Shown here: positions 9,600 to 17,979 of the stretch, piece after piece
Position numbering within the stretch: position 1 is the first letter of the stretch
How the letters are laid out: each line of letters starts with the position of its first letter
Source of the DNA: Paenibacillus sp. W2I17
Lineage (GTDB): Bacteria; Bacillota; Bacilli; Paenibacillales; Paenibacillaceae
Direction: 5' to 3'
NCBI RefSeq assembly: GCF_030815985.1
Contig: NZ_JAUSXM010000001.1
Location: forward strand, 2,728,001 to 2,792,000
Length of the DNA stretch: 64,000 nt
Translations under genes and position numbers: made by a program
The notes under the pieces: generated by a model
Told to the model about the DNA's origin: nothing
Database searches by the model: none
Seen by the model: only the letters and a program-made list of their open reading frames with translations

Positions 9600-10388
9600 T
9601 CAGTTCAATTCCGTAATCAACACACGACGTTCTTTCCACTCAGCTCGGCGATAAGCCTGTTGCATACCGAATTTTCGGATACTTGCCTTTGGTACCGATT
9701 TGTAAGGTAAAACGACTGTAAAGTCCTCATCAAACGGGAAAAAAGACAGGCCTACTTTTTCATTGGATAACCACTCTGCCTGAATCGGTTGTCTGGAACA
9801 GGCATCAAATGTACAACTGAGCCCTTCTGCAAAAAAATCATAACGCGCAGCAGGTGTTCCAGGTTCCTCCATACAGAGAAACAGACTGAGCTGATCACAA
9901 AAAAGCATGATCTCCACATCACTTTGCAGCCTCTGTTTCAGTGCTTCAGCATCACCACCAAGCTGTTTCTCCCAATCCAGCTGACGTTCGTGTTCTTGTT
10001 GCAGATAATCTCGGATGTCATCATCATCCTGAGCATTGGCCCCCAGATTTTTCTGAAATAGCTCCGTGTACATCAAGCTACACAATAATCCGGCGTAGAG
10101 GTTTTTCTTACGAACTTCTTCAATCCCTTTATGGTAGAATACAAAACGCGGACGCAATGGAAAGTCACGAAACGAATACGGCGATTGACTGTAATCATTC
10201 CAGAACGGAGATGAATCCAGTTCAATCCAGCCACGGTCATGTTCCTTGGCAGCTAGAATCAATTCATCCCGATGCGCAGCATCGGCTAGTAATTCATTTT
10301 TCCAGTGGGAAGCCATCTCTCCCGCTACTAATCCATGCTCATGCTGTGCAGTCAAAACAAAATCATGCTCTCTCTCATATACGATCAT
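9600..10388 (-). CDS. DUF3891 family protein
   Basis: A 262-residue soluble protein of the uncharacterised DUF3891 family. The N-terminal MIVYEREHDFVLTAQHEHG, the segment LAAKEHDRGWIELD, and the F-C-D-x-L-S-L-F-L-C stretch near residue 155 are the features I associate with that family. Several conserved His and Asp residues (HEHG, EHDRGW) suggest a metal-dependent HD-like helical fold, but that is inference. It is transcribed divergently from coaA with a 194-base gap. Confidence 0.75.
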   Translation of the reverse strand: MIVYEREHDFVLTAQHEHGLVAGEMASHWKNELLADAAHRDELILAAKEHDRGWIELDSSPFWNDYSQSPYSFRDFPLRPRFVFYHKGIEEVRKKNLYAGLLCSLMYTELFQKNLGANAQDDDDIRDYLQQEHERQLDWEKQLGGDAEALKQRLQSDVEIMLFCDQLSLFLCMEEPGTPAARYDFFAEGLSCTFDACSRQPIQAEWLSNEKVGLSFFPFDEDFTVVLPYKSVPKASIRKFGMQQAYRRAEWKERRVLITELN

Positions 10389-10509
10389 TTGCTGTCACCC
10401 TTCCGCATGGTATACGTTGACTTTAACATAAATTGGGTTAAACTTTCCTATAAGTTGTTTTTCGCTCCATTTTGACGAAAGGCATTATGAAAGGCACAAT
10501 GTAAAGGTG

Positions 10510-10537
10510 TTGTCAGTTTCCTGAAATTTGATACACT
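10510..10537 (+). promoter_or_regulatory. Probable sigma-A promoter of coaA
   Basis: TTGTCA (10510-10515) and TACACT (10532-10537) are separated by 16 bases. They lie 45 bases upstream of the coaA start, at a normal distance for a short leader. Confidence 0.5.
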
Positions 10538-10582
10538 AAAGGTTGTGTCCACAATTATATTACATACAGAAAGCGGGATCTC

Positions 10583-11512
10583 ATGAATTTATACTCTCCT
10601 TACATCGAGTTTAACCGCAAGGAATGGGCTGAACTTAAAGAACATCAGACCACTCTTCCACTGACGGAAGCCGAATTAGAACAGTTAAAGGGATTGAATG
10701 AAGAGGTATCGATTCAAGAAGTCGAAGATATATATTTGCCTCTTACCCACTTTATTGACCTATATGCAAGAGTTTCACGAGAGCTGAATCAACTGACGGC
10801 CTCCTTTATGAAAAAAGAAGCCCTCCCCACCCCCTACATCATTGGAATCGGGGGTAGTGTTGCCGTGGGCAAAAGTACTGCAGCCCGCTTGCTACAGGCA
10901 CTGCTCGCCAGAGGTAAGAATAGCCCGAAGGTTGACCTTGTCACAACCGACGGTTTCTTATATCCCAATGCGGTGTTGCAAGAGAAGGGCATCATGAACC
11001 GCAAGGGATTCCCGGAAAGTTATGATATCAAATCCCTGATTCAGTTCATGGGTGATGTGAAATCTGGCAAACCCGAAGTGAAAGCACCCGTCTACTCTCA
11101 CCTCGCCTACGATGTCATTCAAGGAGAAGAGAAGCAGATCTGTCAACCGGATATTCTCATTATTGAAGGTATCAATGTACTTCAGATCAAAAAGGAAACG
11201 CCTTTGCTGGTTAGTGATTTTTTCGATTTTTCCATCTACATTGATGCGGAAGAAGAGCATATACGACACTGGTACGTCGAGCGTTTCAAGCTGCTCCGCA
11301 ATACAGCGTTCCAGAACACGGATTCCTTTTTCCATCAACGATTCGCCAATATCGATGAAGAAGAAACCGTACGTACGGCCAACCAGATCTGGCAAGATAT
11401 CAATGCCAAAAACCTGCATGAAAACATTTTGCCAACCAAAGGGCGTGCCAGACTGATTCTGAAAAAGGAAGCCGATCACTCCATTGGACAGATTCAATTG
11501 CGCAAACTGTAG
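10583..11512 (+). CDS. coaA: Type I pantothenate kinase
   Basis: ATP-dependent phosphorylation of pantothenate, the first step of coenzyme A synthesis. The 309 residues match the E. coli-type CoaA rather than the type III CoaX common in Firmicutes. A Walker A motif [10 protein letters not shown] spans residues 90-99. [11 protein letters not shown] and KGFPESYD are conserved substrate-binding segments, and [17 protein letters not shown] is typical of the family. The start ATG follows an AAAGCGGGATCTC ribosome region. It is followed by a DUF423 gene 64 bases later. Confidence 0.93.
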   Translation: MNLYSPYIEFNRKEWAELKEHQTTLPLTEAELEQLKGLNEEVSIQEVEDIYLPLTHFIDLYARVSRELNQLTASFMKKEALPTPYIIGIGGSVAVGKSTAARLLQALLARGKNSPKVDLVTTDGFLYPNAVLQEKGIMNRKGFPESYDIKSLIQFMGDVKSGKPEVKAPVYSHLAYDVIQGEEKQICQPDILIIEGINVLQIKKETPLLVSDFFDFSIYIDAEEEHIRHWYVERFKLLRNTAFQNTDSFFHQRFANIDEEETVRTANQIWQDINAKNLHENILPTKGRARLILKKEADHSIGQIQLRKL

Positions 11513-11576
11513 ACAACACTCGTGCAGTACACTTTGATGTTATATCTAATTACCCTTAAAAGGAGAGAAAAACACA

Positions 11577-11939
11577 TTGCAAACCCTGATTATACTCGGC
11601 AGTATTATGATGTTCCTGGCTGTTGCTTTGGGTGCTTTTGGCGCACACGCGCTCAAGCGCAAACTATCCGCTGACATGATCAAAATCTATGAAACCGGTG
11701 TTCAATATCACCTCATCCACGGACTTGGGATCATCCTGATCGGACTGCTGGCAGACCGCCTTGAATACTCTTCGCTCGTCATGCTTGCCGGGTGGCTGAT
11801 GTTCGCCGGGATCATCCTGTTCTCTGGCAGCCTGTACGTTTTAAGTGTAACGGGGGTTCGCAAATTGGGAGCCATTACCCCACTTGGCGGAGTCGCATTT
11901 TTGGCTGGATGGGTTATGATCATGATTGCCGCATTGTAA
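11577..11939 (+). CDS. ywdK: DUF423 membrane protein, YwdK-like
   Basis: A 120-residue integral membrane protein with four predicted transmembrane helices. The conserved family signature LGAFGAHALK occurs near residues 18-27 and GVQYHLIHGLG near 42-52. Translation appears to start at TTG with an AGGAGAG site 10 bases upstream. The family has no established function. It lies downstream of coaA and upstream of a bidirectional terminator. Confidence 0.87.
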   Translation: MQTLIILGSIMMFLAVALGAFGAHALKRKLSADMIKIYETGVQYHLIHGLGIILIGLLADRLEYSSLVMLAGWLMFAGIILFSGSLYVLSVTGVRKLGAITPLGGVAFLAGWVMIMIAAL

Positions 11940-11959
11940 ACTTGCCCCGTGGATAAACG

Positions 11960-12003
11960 AAAAGAGTGTTCTGGCTGATATAATATCGCTGGAGCACTCT
12001 TTT
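11960..12003. terminator. Bidirectional terminator
   Basis: AAAAGAGTG (11960-11968) pairs with CACTCTTTT (11995-12003). The stem separates the convergent DUF423 and histidine phosphatase genes, and the A/T ends give U-tails on both strands. Confidence 0.75.
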
Positions 12004-12008
12004 ACTGT

Positions 12009-12560
12009 TTAATCTGTCCAAATTCTTCGAATGGTGGACAGCCCTTCATCTGGTCGTTGTCTCTCCAGCACATACACATCCGGGTTAGACAGTTTGGCCC
12101 ACTCTTCATAACCAAAGGATGGTTCATACTCACGAATAAGCAGTGATAATAAGTTCCCATGTGTAACCACGGCCCCATGCTGTTCCGGTCTGCTCCACAA
12201 CTCTTCCAGTAGTGCCATCCCCCTTGCAGCCGCGTTTCTCGAAGATTCCCCGCCTTCTTCCACCCAATCCACATCATCGTATGTACGTTTCAATACATCC
12301 ATCCAGTTAGGCAGATCAAGAGAGCTAAGTACCCTCTCCTGGAGACGTTCATCCGTACGTATATGTTGCAGCATTGCTATGCCCAGTGGCATAGCAGTCT
12401 GAACGGCCCTTTTCCATGGACTGGAGACAATATACGTTATGGAATGATGAGCCAAGATATCTGCAAGCTTTTCAGCCTGCCTGATCCCTTCATCTGTAAG
12501 CTCTGCATGGGGTTCCTGCCCTGTGGCCTTGGCGTGACGGATAAGATAAATGGACTGCAT
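12009..12560 (-). CDS. Histidine phosphatase family protein (phosphoglycerate mutase-like)
   Basis: A 183-residue branch-1 histidine phosphatase. The N-terminal YLIRHAKATG contains the catalytic RHA motif, VSSPWKRAVQTA is the second conserved segment, and VVTHGN carries the second catalytic histidine. The ATG at 12558-12560 is preceded by GGAGGTGA at good spacing; a GTG three codons upstream overlaps that site and is less likely. It is probably in one transcript with murI, which ends 24 bases upstream of it. The substrate is unknown. Confidence 0.85.
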   Translation of the reverse strand: MQSIYLIRHAKATGQEPHAELTDEGIRQAEKLADILAHHSITYIVSSPWKRAVQTAMPLGIAMLQHIRTDERLQERVLSSLDLPNWMDVLKRTYDDVDWVEEGGESSRNAAARGMALLEELWSRPEQHGAVVTHGNLLSLLIREYEPSFGYEEWAKLSNPDVYVLERQRPDEGLSTIRRIWTD

Positions 12561-12584
12561 AGCTATCACCTCCTATGGTGTAAC

Positions 12585-13367
12585 CTACTTCGAGTTCATC
12601 TCAAGATATTGAAGTGCACTGTACATCTTCTCCTGCTCTTCCGGTCGGCCTGATGAACTGAGGAAAGTGACTTGTTTCCCTGTTCTGTCTCCATGTTGAG
12701 CCACCAGTCCAAGCCGCTGCTTCAGATGGTTCACTGTACCTGTACTGCCATCAATAATCTGTATATGATCGGGCAGAACCGTGCGCAGAATGGACGTATA
12801 GAATGGATAATGCGTGCAACCAAGCACCACTGTGCCATACCCATGAAGATCGAGATCTGCCAGCTTGAAGCGGAAATAAGCAGCGATTTTGCCCGGATCA
12901 AAATCCAGCTGTTCACACCACTCCACAAGTTCCGGCAACGCAATAGAATCCACACTGTGGTGATCATCAACACGTGATACCAGTTCGTTATACTTGGTTT
13001 GGCTCAAGGTGAGGGCCGTGGCAAATACAAGCACTCTCTTCCCACTATCACGATTCATCTCCACAGCTGGTTTCACCGCAGGCTCCATGCCAATGATCGG
13101 GATATCGTACTTGGCGCGCAGATCCTTCACAGCCAGACTTGTTGCTGTATTACAAGCAATCACGATTGCTTGAACATCCTCCTGAACGATGGCTTCAACA
13201 CAATCAAAAATATGTCCTCTAACCTCATCCGCAGACTTGGTTCCATACGGGACATGCAGGGTATCCGCGTAATACAGAAATTTTTCTTCCGGAAACTGTT
13301 GTAATGCCTTATGCAAAACGGTTAAACCACCGATGCCTGAATCAAAAAAAGCAATTTTCTTAGTCAA
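12585..13367 (-). CDS. murI: Glutamate racemase
   Basis: Converts L-glutamate to D-glutamate for peptidoglycan. The chosen TTG start gives 260 residues, the normal family length, beginning MTKKIAFFDSGIGGLTVLHK. The two catalytic cysteines are Cys72 in ACNTATS and Cys183 in GCTHYPF, with Asp9 in the FDSGIGG motif. An AGAGGTG site lies about 8 bases before the TTG; an upstream in-frame start at 13415 adds 16 residues that look non-native. A divergent palindromic repeat lies just upstream. Confidence 0.93.
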   Translation of the reverse strand: MTKKIAFFDSGIGGLTVLHKALQQFPEEKFLYYADTLHVPYGTKSADEVRGHIFDCVEAIVQEDVQAIVIACNTATSLAVKDLRAKYDIPIIGMEPAVKPAVEMNRDSGKRVLVFATALTLSQTKYNELVSRVDDHHSVDSIALPELVEWCEQLDFDPGKIAAYFRFKLADLDLHGYGTVVLGCTHYPFYTSILRTVLPDHIQIIDGSTGTVNHLKQRLGLVAQHGDRTGKQVTFLSSSGRPEEQEKMYSALQYLEMNSK

Positions 13368-13484
13368 GGATTTCACCTCTATAATGTATTCTTTCGGGTT
13401 CCAAGAACCTCTCAATGCTGCTCATGCTGACTGGAGGTGAGGTTTGTACTTCCGGCTCATCACACACTACAGTGCTTGACGGCT

Positions 13485-13631
13485 TGCGGGAACCATTCCG
13501 GTTACGGATCGTTCTTCTGATCGCTGTTGTCTCCAAATTTTCTTGAATAACCTTATAGATGTATAAATTCGGAGACAAAGGCGAACGCTATCGCTTCTTC
13601 AGAATCGATTCCGCCCCCTCCATTACTTCCG
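13485..13631. repeat. Dispersed palindromic repeat, divergent copy
   Basis: The core arms TGTCTCCAAATTT (13528-13540) and AAATTCGGAGACA (13565-13577) match at 12 of 13 positions. Outer arms around GCGGGAACC and ACTTCCGC extend the imperfect palindrome. The left arm holds the GATCGCTGTT core (13519-13528) and the right arm holds GGCGAACGCT and CGCTTCTTCAG, both shared with the copies at 24455 and 50681. It fills the gap between murI and the lipoprotein gene. Confidence 0.7.
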
Positions 13632-13662
13632 CTAAGTCAGGTACTATAGAGAAGATAAGCCA

Positions 13663-14049
13663 TTATTCTACGCTCATTTTATACTGTCTGAGCCAGTCCT
13701 TGCCACTATGCCACGCCTCTACAGGGTTAAGCTCTCCGAGCAGTTCAGTACTTGCCTGAGCCATGATCCATTCCTTGAGACCATTATCTGGACTGAATTC
13801 GAGCTGCTGTAGCAGCAGATGCAATCCTTCCTCACCCGTATTCAAGATGTCGTCGTAAGCCTCACGGTTACCAGCAATATAATCATTGGGATTACTGCTG
13901 GTCAGGAGGACAGGGGCGCTAACCATCTGCTGCAGGTTACTTTCAATTGTTGCTGATAATGCTTGGTCTTCTGTCCGAGTCGAACATGCTGCTACCGTCA
14001 ATGCTGTGCATACGGATAACAAACCCAGAATCAGTCTTCTGCGATTCAC
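13663..14049 (-). CDS. Small putative lipoprotein
   Basis: 128 residues with a basic N-terminus, a hydrophobic segment (residues 6-20) and a lipobox LTVAAC with Cys22, predicting lipid anchoring on the outer membrane face. The mature part is helical-looking (EEGLHLLLQQLEF, LKEWIMAQASTELLGEL). No family was recognised. A GGAGTGG site precedes the ATG. It follows the frameshifted GNAT gene on the same strand by 28 bases, so it may be the last gene of that run. Confidence 0.7.
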   Translation of the reverse strand: MNRRRLILGLLSVCTALTVAACSTRTEDQALSATIESNLQQMVSAPVLLTSSNPNDYIAGNREAYDDILNTGEEGLHLLLQQLEFSPDNGLKEWIMAQASTELLGELNPVEAWHSGKDWLRQYKMSVE

Positions 14050-14077
14050 TGTACCACTCCTTTCAACAACGAGTTAA

Positions 14078-14547
14078 CTACAGAACAAGTTCCCATTGTT
14101 CTTCGGTAAGCTCCTGACCTGACAACATCTGTTTGCGGACTTCCTTCACTTCAAAGCCCACAGATTGATATAATCTACGCGCGCCGATCAAAGACTCATT
14201 GGTCCACAGGATCACGGATGTGTAGTCATTTTCTTTTGCAAAAAGAATTGCCTGTTCGATAAGCTTCACGCACATCCTGCACCACGTGCTTCCGGTTCGA
14301 TCAGAAACCAGCGAAGTTGAGACGTATTTTCATTCACCTGAGTAAGTCCTATGGAACCGGAAGCTGTCTGATCTAACTCAACAATCCATAACATCTCCCT
14401 CGCGTGATTGCCTTTAAGTCCAAACGAATTCACCGCGTTGGTGATAAATTCAGCAAAGTTATGATCATAATTATACTCATTTCGATAAATTCGGATGTGC
14501 GCTTCAATGACATACTGCAGATCCTTTTGTACGAAAGTGCGGATCAT
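14078..14547 (-). pseudogene. GNAT acetyltransferase broken by a one-base frameshift
   Basis: Two adjoining frames make one GNAT domain. The 5' part (14266-14547) runs MIRTFVQKDLQYVIEAHIRI and ends at the acetyl-CoA loop PEARGAGCA-stop. The 3' part continues VKLIEQAILFAKENDYTS and LYQSVGFEVKEVR in another frame. Adding one base near 14266-14275 would restore EARGAGCGVKLIEQ, the expected pyrophosphate-binding loop. Either the gene is recently inactivated or the assembly has a one-base error. Its ATG overlaps the stop of the upstream GNAT gene (TGATG). Confidence 0.8.
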
Positions 14548-15263
14548 CAGACATCACAGTCCTTCCTCAAATCTACAGTTGTGATACTGAAATCCACACC
14601 GAACTGAATTAATCCCAGTTTACGGGCAACTTGCTGTGAAGCGAGATTATCCCAAGATGTACTGTAGATTGGCATGCGTCCACGCTCCTTGACATAATAC
14701 TGCCAGCACTTTACCGTTTCCGCTGCATATCCATGTCCTCTATAACCCGGTGCCGTATATAGACTCGCTTCCGCCCCATAATCGGAGAGCCTTGCGGAGC
14801 AGCACACTGCCACAGCAGAATCACCAATAACATAAGCGGCAACAGGGCTTTTTTCATACAAGTGATCTGTTAATTCAGGGAAATGCTCTGCCACCAAATA
14901 ATGCTGCTCCTGACCAATCAACTGAACCTTCTGATTCCATTCGTTAGATGACTCAGGAAAAGCATAGGCGGGTCCCATCCATACATGGTTAACTGGCTCA
15001 AAGGTTTCCACCTTTCGAATCAGTTTTAGAATATCCAATGGAAGCTCGCAATCCTTACCCAACTCATCCATTAGATTAGGCGGTAACTGCTCATGATAAT
15101 AGATCAGTGAACCAGCAGAAGTCATGCCGATAAAAATGGCTGGAGCCTGCCCGCCCCCCGGCTCGTTAATGCTTAGTAGACGCTGCTGCTCATTGATTGT
15201 ATATAACGTGCTCACCTGTATTTTCAACATTTCCATAGACGACAGGTTGGATTTTGGAACCAT
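14547..15263 (-). CDS. GNAT-family acetyltransferase with extended N-terminus
   Basis: 238 residues: an N-terminal segment of about 120 residues of unknown fold and a C-terminal GNAT domain with YTAPGYRGHGYAAETVKCW as the acetyl-CoA site (about residues 168-187). The pattern resembles GNAT proteins with an FR47-like C-terminal half. The ATG lies 2 bases after the stop of the zinc-ribbon gene, and the gene ends in a TGATG overlap with the next, so translation is probably coupled. There is no strong ribosome site of its own. The substrate is unknown. Confidence 0.75.
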   Translation of the reverse strand: MVPKSNLSSMEMLKIQVSTLYTINEQQRLLSINEPGGGQAPAIFIGMTSAGSLIYYHEQLPPNLMDELGKDCELPLDILKLIRKVETFEPVNHVWMGPAYAFPESSNEWNQKVQLIGQEQHYLVAEHFPELTDHLYEKSPVAAYVIGDSAVAVCCSARLSDYGAEASLYTAPGYRGHGYAAETVKCWQYYVKERGRMPIYSTSWDNLASQQVARKLGLIQFGVDFSITTVDLRKDCDV

Positions 15264-15265
15264 AA

Positions 15266-15634
15266 CTATGAAGTTAACCTTTGCAATAATCGTTTGCCTT
15301 CACTGCCTTTACCAGCTTCTTGCTGCTCCAGAAAATCGGATAATTCACGTAAATCAGCCGGGCGATATCCAGCCCCGCACCCGCAATTATGATAGGTATA
15401 ACCATGACGATACAGCATCTTCACTTTGGTCCATTGTTTGGTATCATTTTGCTTGGGCGCCTGGAAATCGTGTCCCATGCTAACCATAGACGTGGCACAT
15501 TGCGGGCATTTATATTCAAGTTGTGCCACCACCTCGGGGCTCAGGTCATGTTTGGAAACTTGTTTAAATGATTTGCGACAAATGAAACATGCATAGATGT
15601 CTTTATATGGTCCTGACATGGCATATCTGCACAT
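15266..15634 (-). CDS. Zinc-ribbon protein of unknown function
   Basis: About 122 residues with paired cysteines, CFIC and CPQC, that would bind zinc, and a later CGCG motif. The basic segments and lack of membrane regions suggest a small cytoplasmic nucleic-acid- or protein-binding factor. I do not recognise a characterised family. The in-frame GTG at 15643 overlaps the AAGGGGGG ribosome site, so the ATG at 15632-15634 is preferred. It is first in a coupled three-gene run with the GNAT genes downstream. Confidence 0.65.
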   Translation of the reverse strand: MCRYAMSGPYKDIYACFICRKSFKQVSKHDLSPEVVAQLEYKCPQCATSMVSMGHDFQAPKQNDTKQWTKVKMLYRHGYTYHNCGCGAGYRPADLRELSDFLEQQEAGKGSEGKRLLQRLTS

Positions 15635-15727
15635 CGTCTGCACCCCCCCTTAATAATTTCCATTATACGGGATTTCACACGCACATACGAATGGAATTTG
15701 CACATTTGCGAAAATTACGCCACTCAC

Positions 15728-16612
15728 TCATTGACCTTTAATCGCAGCTTTTTCCCATGCCTCACCGAGTTCCGCAATCGTTGCGTACCTCTCGGACCGC
15801 TCGTCGCTCACTGCACGCATCACAACGTGATACAACGCTTCTCCGGCATCCCATCTCTCATAGGAACGATCCTTCTCCCCGCCAAGCAAACCAAACGCCA
15901 TTGCCCCCATGTTGAATACATTGGTAACCACATCTATGGGTGCGCCTAGCTCAAACTCTTCGGGTGACATAAAGCGGGAAGATCCCCACATACGCCCCAT
16001 GTTATTGGTAAAAGAGCCCTTCCGATACAAGTCGATATCACAAATTTTCATAAAGTTTCTGTCAAAATCATAGATCAGACTGCCATCATACAAATCAACA
16101 GCCACATAACCTCTCCGTTCCACCTCGATATGAAAATCCAGAATCTGTTCCATCGCCCGAATGCGTGTATCCACTGGAAGCTGTCTGAACCGATAATAGG
16201 GCGAACGCGGATCTTCATACTTAGCCGGAGGTGGGAAATACCAGTGGGAATGCAGACACTCCCCATCCACCCAATCGAATACACAGGCATACCCCTCATC
16301 CGTTGCAAAATGATCCGTTAGTCGAATCAACGTGTCATGTGCCAGATCCTCGTAGACGGAAACAGATGATTTCAGATTACGAATGGCTTCCGGGGGACTT
16401 CCCGTATGATTCGCATGAATTGTATGTGCTCCCGCATATTTAACGAACAATCGCTTTCCATCCTTTTGCACAATACCGAAGGAGAGATTCCCTGAATCCT
16501 GCTGATCGAATACGCGAAAGACCGTACCCAAGGGCCGTAACCAATCGAAAGAATGAGATTCTTTCAAGACAAAGGAAACACCATCGATCTCATGTTCAAC
16601 ATGATCTGTCAT
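15728..16612 (-). CDS. Protein-kinase-like protein with atypical catalytic motifs
   Basis: 294 residues with a eukaryotic-like or aminoglycoside-kinase-like fold. The segment KRLFVKYAG carries the probable ATP-site lysine. The catalytic loop reads YVAVDLYDGSLIYD in place of HRDxxxxN, and the magnesium loop reads CDIDLY in place of DFG. The Asp residues are kept while the usual His and Asn are not. A GxxRFMSPEEF segment resembles the kinase activation and APE region. The gene starts inside the stop of the upstream GNAT (4-base ATGA overlap). It could be an active atypical kinase or a pseudokinase. Confidence 0.7.
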   Translation of the reverse strand: MTDHVEHEIDGVSFVLKESHSFDWLRPLGTVFRVFDQQDSGNLSFGIVQKDGKRLFVKYAGAHTIHANHTGSPPEAIRNLKSSVSVYEDLAHDTLIRLTDHFATDEGYACVFDWVDGECLHSHWYFPPPAKYEDPRSPYYRFRQLPVDTRIRAMEQILDFHIEVERRGYVAVDLYDGSLIYDFDRNFMKICDIDLYRKGSFTNNMGRMWGSSRFMSPEEFELGAPIDVVTNVFNMGAMAFGLLGGEKDRSYERWDAGEALYHVVMRAVSDERSERYATIAELGEAWEKAAIKGQ

Positions 16613-17187
16613 CGGACTCCTCCTGTGCTGATATCTTCGTTCAATGTTGAATGCTCCGTATAAAAGTAATTCATATGCGCCTCATCATATCCCTGACCGT
16701 AGACTTCCAAGGCGTTACGCTCGATGCCGTAAACTTCAAATCCATATCGCTCGTATAAACGTCGGGCTGATTCATTGGTTGTCACTACACTCAGATTAAT
16801 CTGCTTGATACCTTCCAGATGTCTTCCCCGATCCAGCACCTCGCGGAGCAAGAGCGAAGCCAGCCCACTTCCCCGATATGGCGGAGCAACATAGACGCCC
16901 CAAATCATGCCTTTGTGCCTGAGCTTTAGGCCGTACTCCCTTTTGAAACCCATCATTCCCGCCAAGGTTCCTTCTACTGTATATGCTCCCAGAATATAAT
17001 CATCCGGTTCATTATGTATGCGCTCCTGCACTTCACTCATGGGGAGTTGAATGGACAACTCAAACGAAGCCCCAAAGGCTTCAGGGTGTGTTTTCAATGC
17101 TTCCAGTCGCAAAGGCCAGTAGATGTCTGCTTCATCCCGCTGAATATTGCGAATGATATAGGTCTCTTGCTTTCGATCTTCGTTCAT
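16609..17187 (-). CDS. GNAT-family N-acetyltransferase
   Basis: 192 residues with the standard GNAT order. VYVAPPYRGSGLASLLLREV is the acetyl-CoA loop and NESARRLYERYGFEVYG the C-terminal motif, as in RimI-type enzymes. It overlaps the DJ-1 gene upstream and the kinase-like gene downstream by 4 bases each, which indicates a translationally coupled cistron. The substrate cannot be deduced. Confidence 0.82.
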   Translation of the reverse strand: MNEDRKQETYIIRNIQRDEADIYWPLRLEALKTHPEAFGASFELSIQLPMSEVQERIHNEPDDYILGAYTVEGTLAGMMGFKREYGLKLRHKGMIWGVYVAPPYRGSGLASLLLREVLDRGRHLEGIKQINLSVVTTNESARRLYERYGFEVYGIERNALEVYGQGYDEAHMNYFYTEHSTLNEDISTGGVR

Positions 17188-17765
17188 TCTTCGACCACTC
17201 CCTGCATTTCATAAGGATAATCGATCTGAAGTTTTACATTCGCCGCCGCTTCCTGTCCTGCAAGCAATCCAACAACATAAATTCCCAGGTCAATGGACGT
17301 GGCTACTCCACCGGCAGTAATTACATTTCCATCTTTTACAATCCGCTTTTGAATCACCTCGGTGACATACGGCTCAAGCAATTTATATGCACGGGGATGT
17401 GTTGTTGCTTTTTTGCCGGATAAAAAACCAGCTGCACCCAGCAGCAGAGAGCCTGTGCACACCGAAACCTTCAAAGGCACAGACTCTGCCTGTTTCAGCC
17501 AACCTACAAAGGCCTCGTCATATCGAAGCTTGCGCGTTCCCATGCCTCCGGGGATAAACACGAGATCATATTCCGATAGGTCAGGCTTCACCCGATCCAC
17601 CTTCAACGTTAGACCAGACTCATCCGTGACCTGCTCTGTCATTGCACAAGTTTCCCACGTCGTTCCTTGGGTAGGTTCAAAGAAATTCAACCGATTAATC
17701 ACATCATAAAACCCTGCAAAATCAAGGAAAGTCAGTCCATCAAACAAAACGAATGCAATTTTCAT
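17184..17765 (-). CDS. DJ-1/PfpI family protein
   Basis: 193 residues of the class I glutamine amidotransferase-like superfamily. MKIAFVLFDGLTFLDFAGFY opens the fold, and the nucleophile elbow VSVCTGSLLLGAAGFL carries the reactive cysteine. HPRAYKLL and AGGVATSIDLG complete the ThiJ/PfpI pattern, close to isonitrile hydratase-like and transcription-regulator-associated DJ-1 proteins. The ATG at 17763-17765 has GGAGGT at 5-base spacing; 19 upstream codons were excluded. It is likely co-transcribed with the genes downstream. Confidence 0.83.
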   Translation of the reverse strand: MKIAFVLFDGLTFLDFAGFYDVINRLNFFEPTQGTTWETCAMTEQVTDESGLTLKVDRVKPDLSEYDLVFIPGGMGTRKLRYDEAFVGWLKQAESVPLKVSVCTGSLLLGAAGFLSGKKATTHPRAYKLLEPYVTEVIQKRIVKDGNVITAGGVATSIDLGIYVVGLLAGQEAAANVKLQIDYPYEMQGVVEE

Positions 17766-17781
17766 TGGTAACCTCCGCGTT

Positions 17782-17928
17782 TTAATTTGGAGCATCCTGA
17801 TTATGTTTCTGATTCCGATCACGTTCCATTGCTTCCTTCACCCGGTCACGCGCTGGCAGCTTGCTATTGATATGGAAGAGCAGACCCACAATCGCAAGAA
17901 GTAAAATAATGACGATGAATTCGAATAT
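17782..17928 (-). CDS. Small single-pass membrane protein, apparent ATA start
   Basis: A 48-codon frame ends 16 bases before the DJ-1 start. It reads IFEFIVIILLLAIVGLLFHI followed by a charged tail rich in Lys, Arg, Glu and Asn, so one N-terminal transmembrane helix and a cytoplasmic or surface tail. A strong site AAGGAGGGG stands 8 bases before the first codon, but that codon is ATA. The frame has no ATG, GTG or TTG between the upstream stop and the helix. Either ATA is used, or a start mutation has silenced the gene. Confidence 0.5.
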   Translation of the reverse strand: MFEFIVIILLLAIVGLLFHINSKLPARDRVKEAMERDRNQKHNQDAPN

Positions 17929-17979
17929 GGCTAACCCCTCCTTTTCGGAAATTACGCAATCGTGACTCGTACCTTATCT

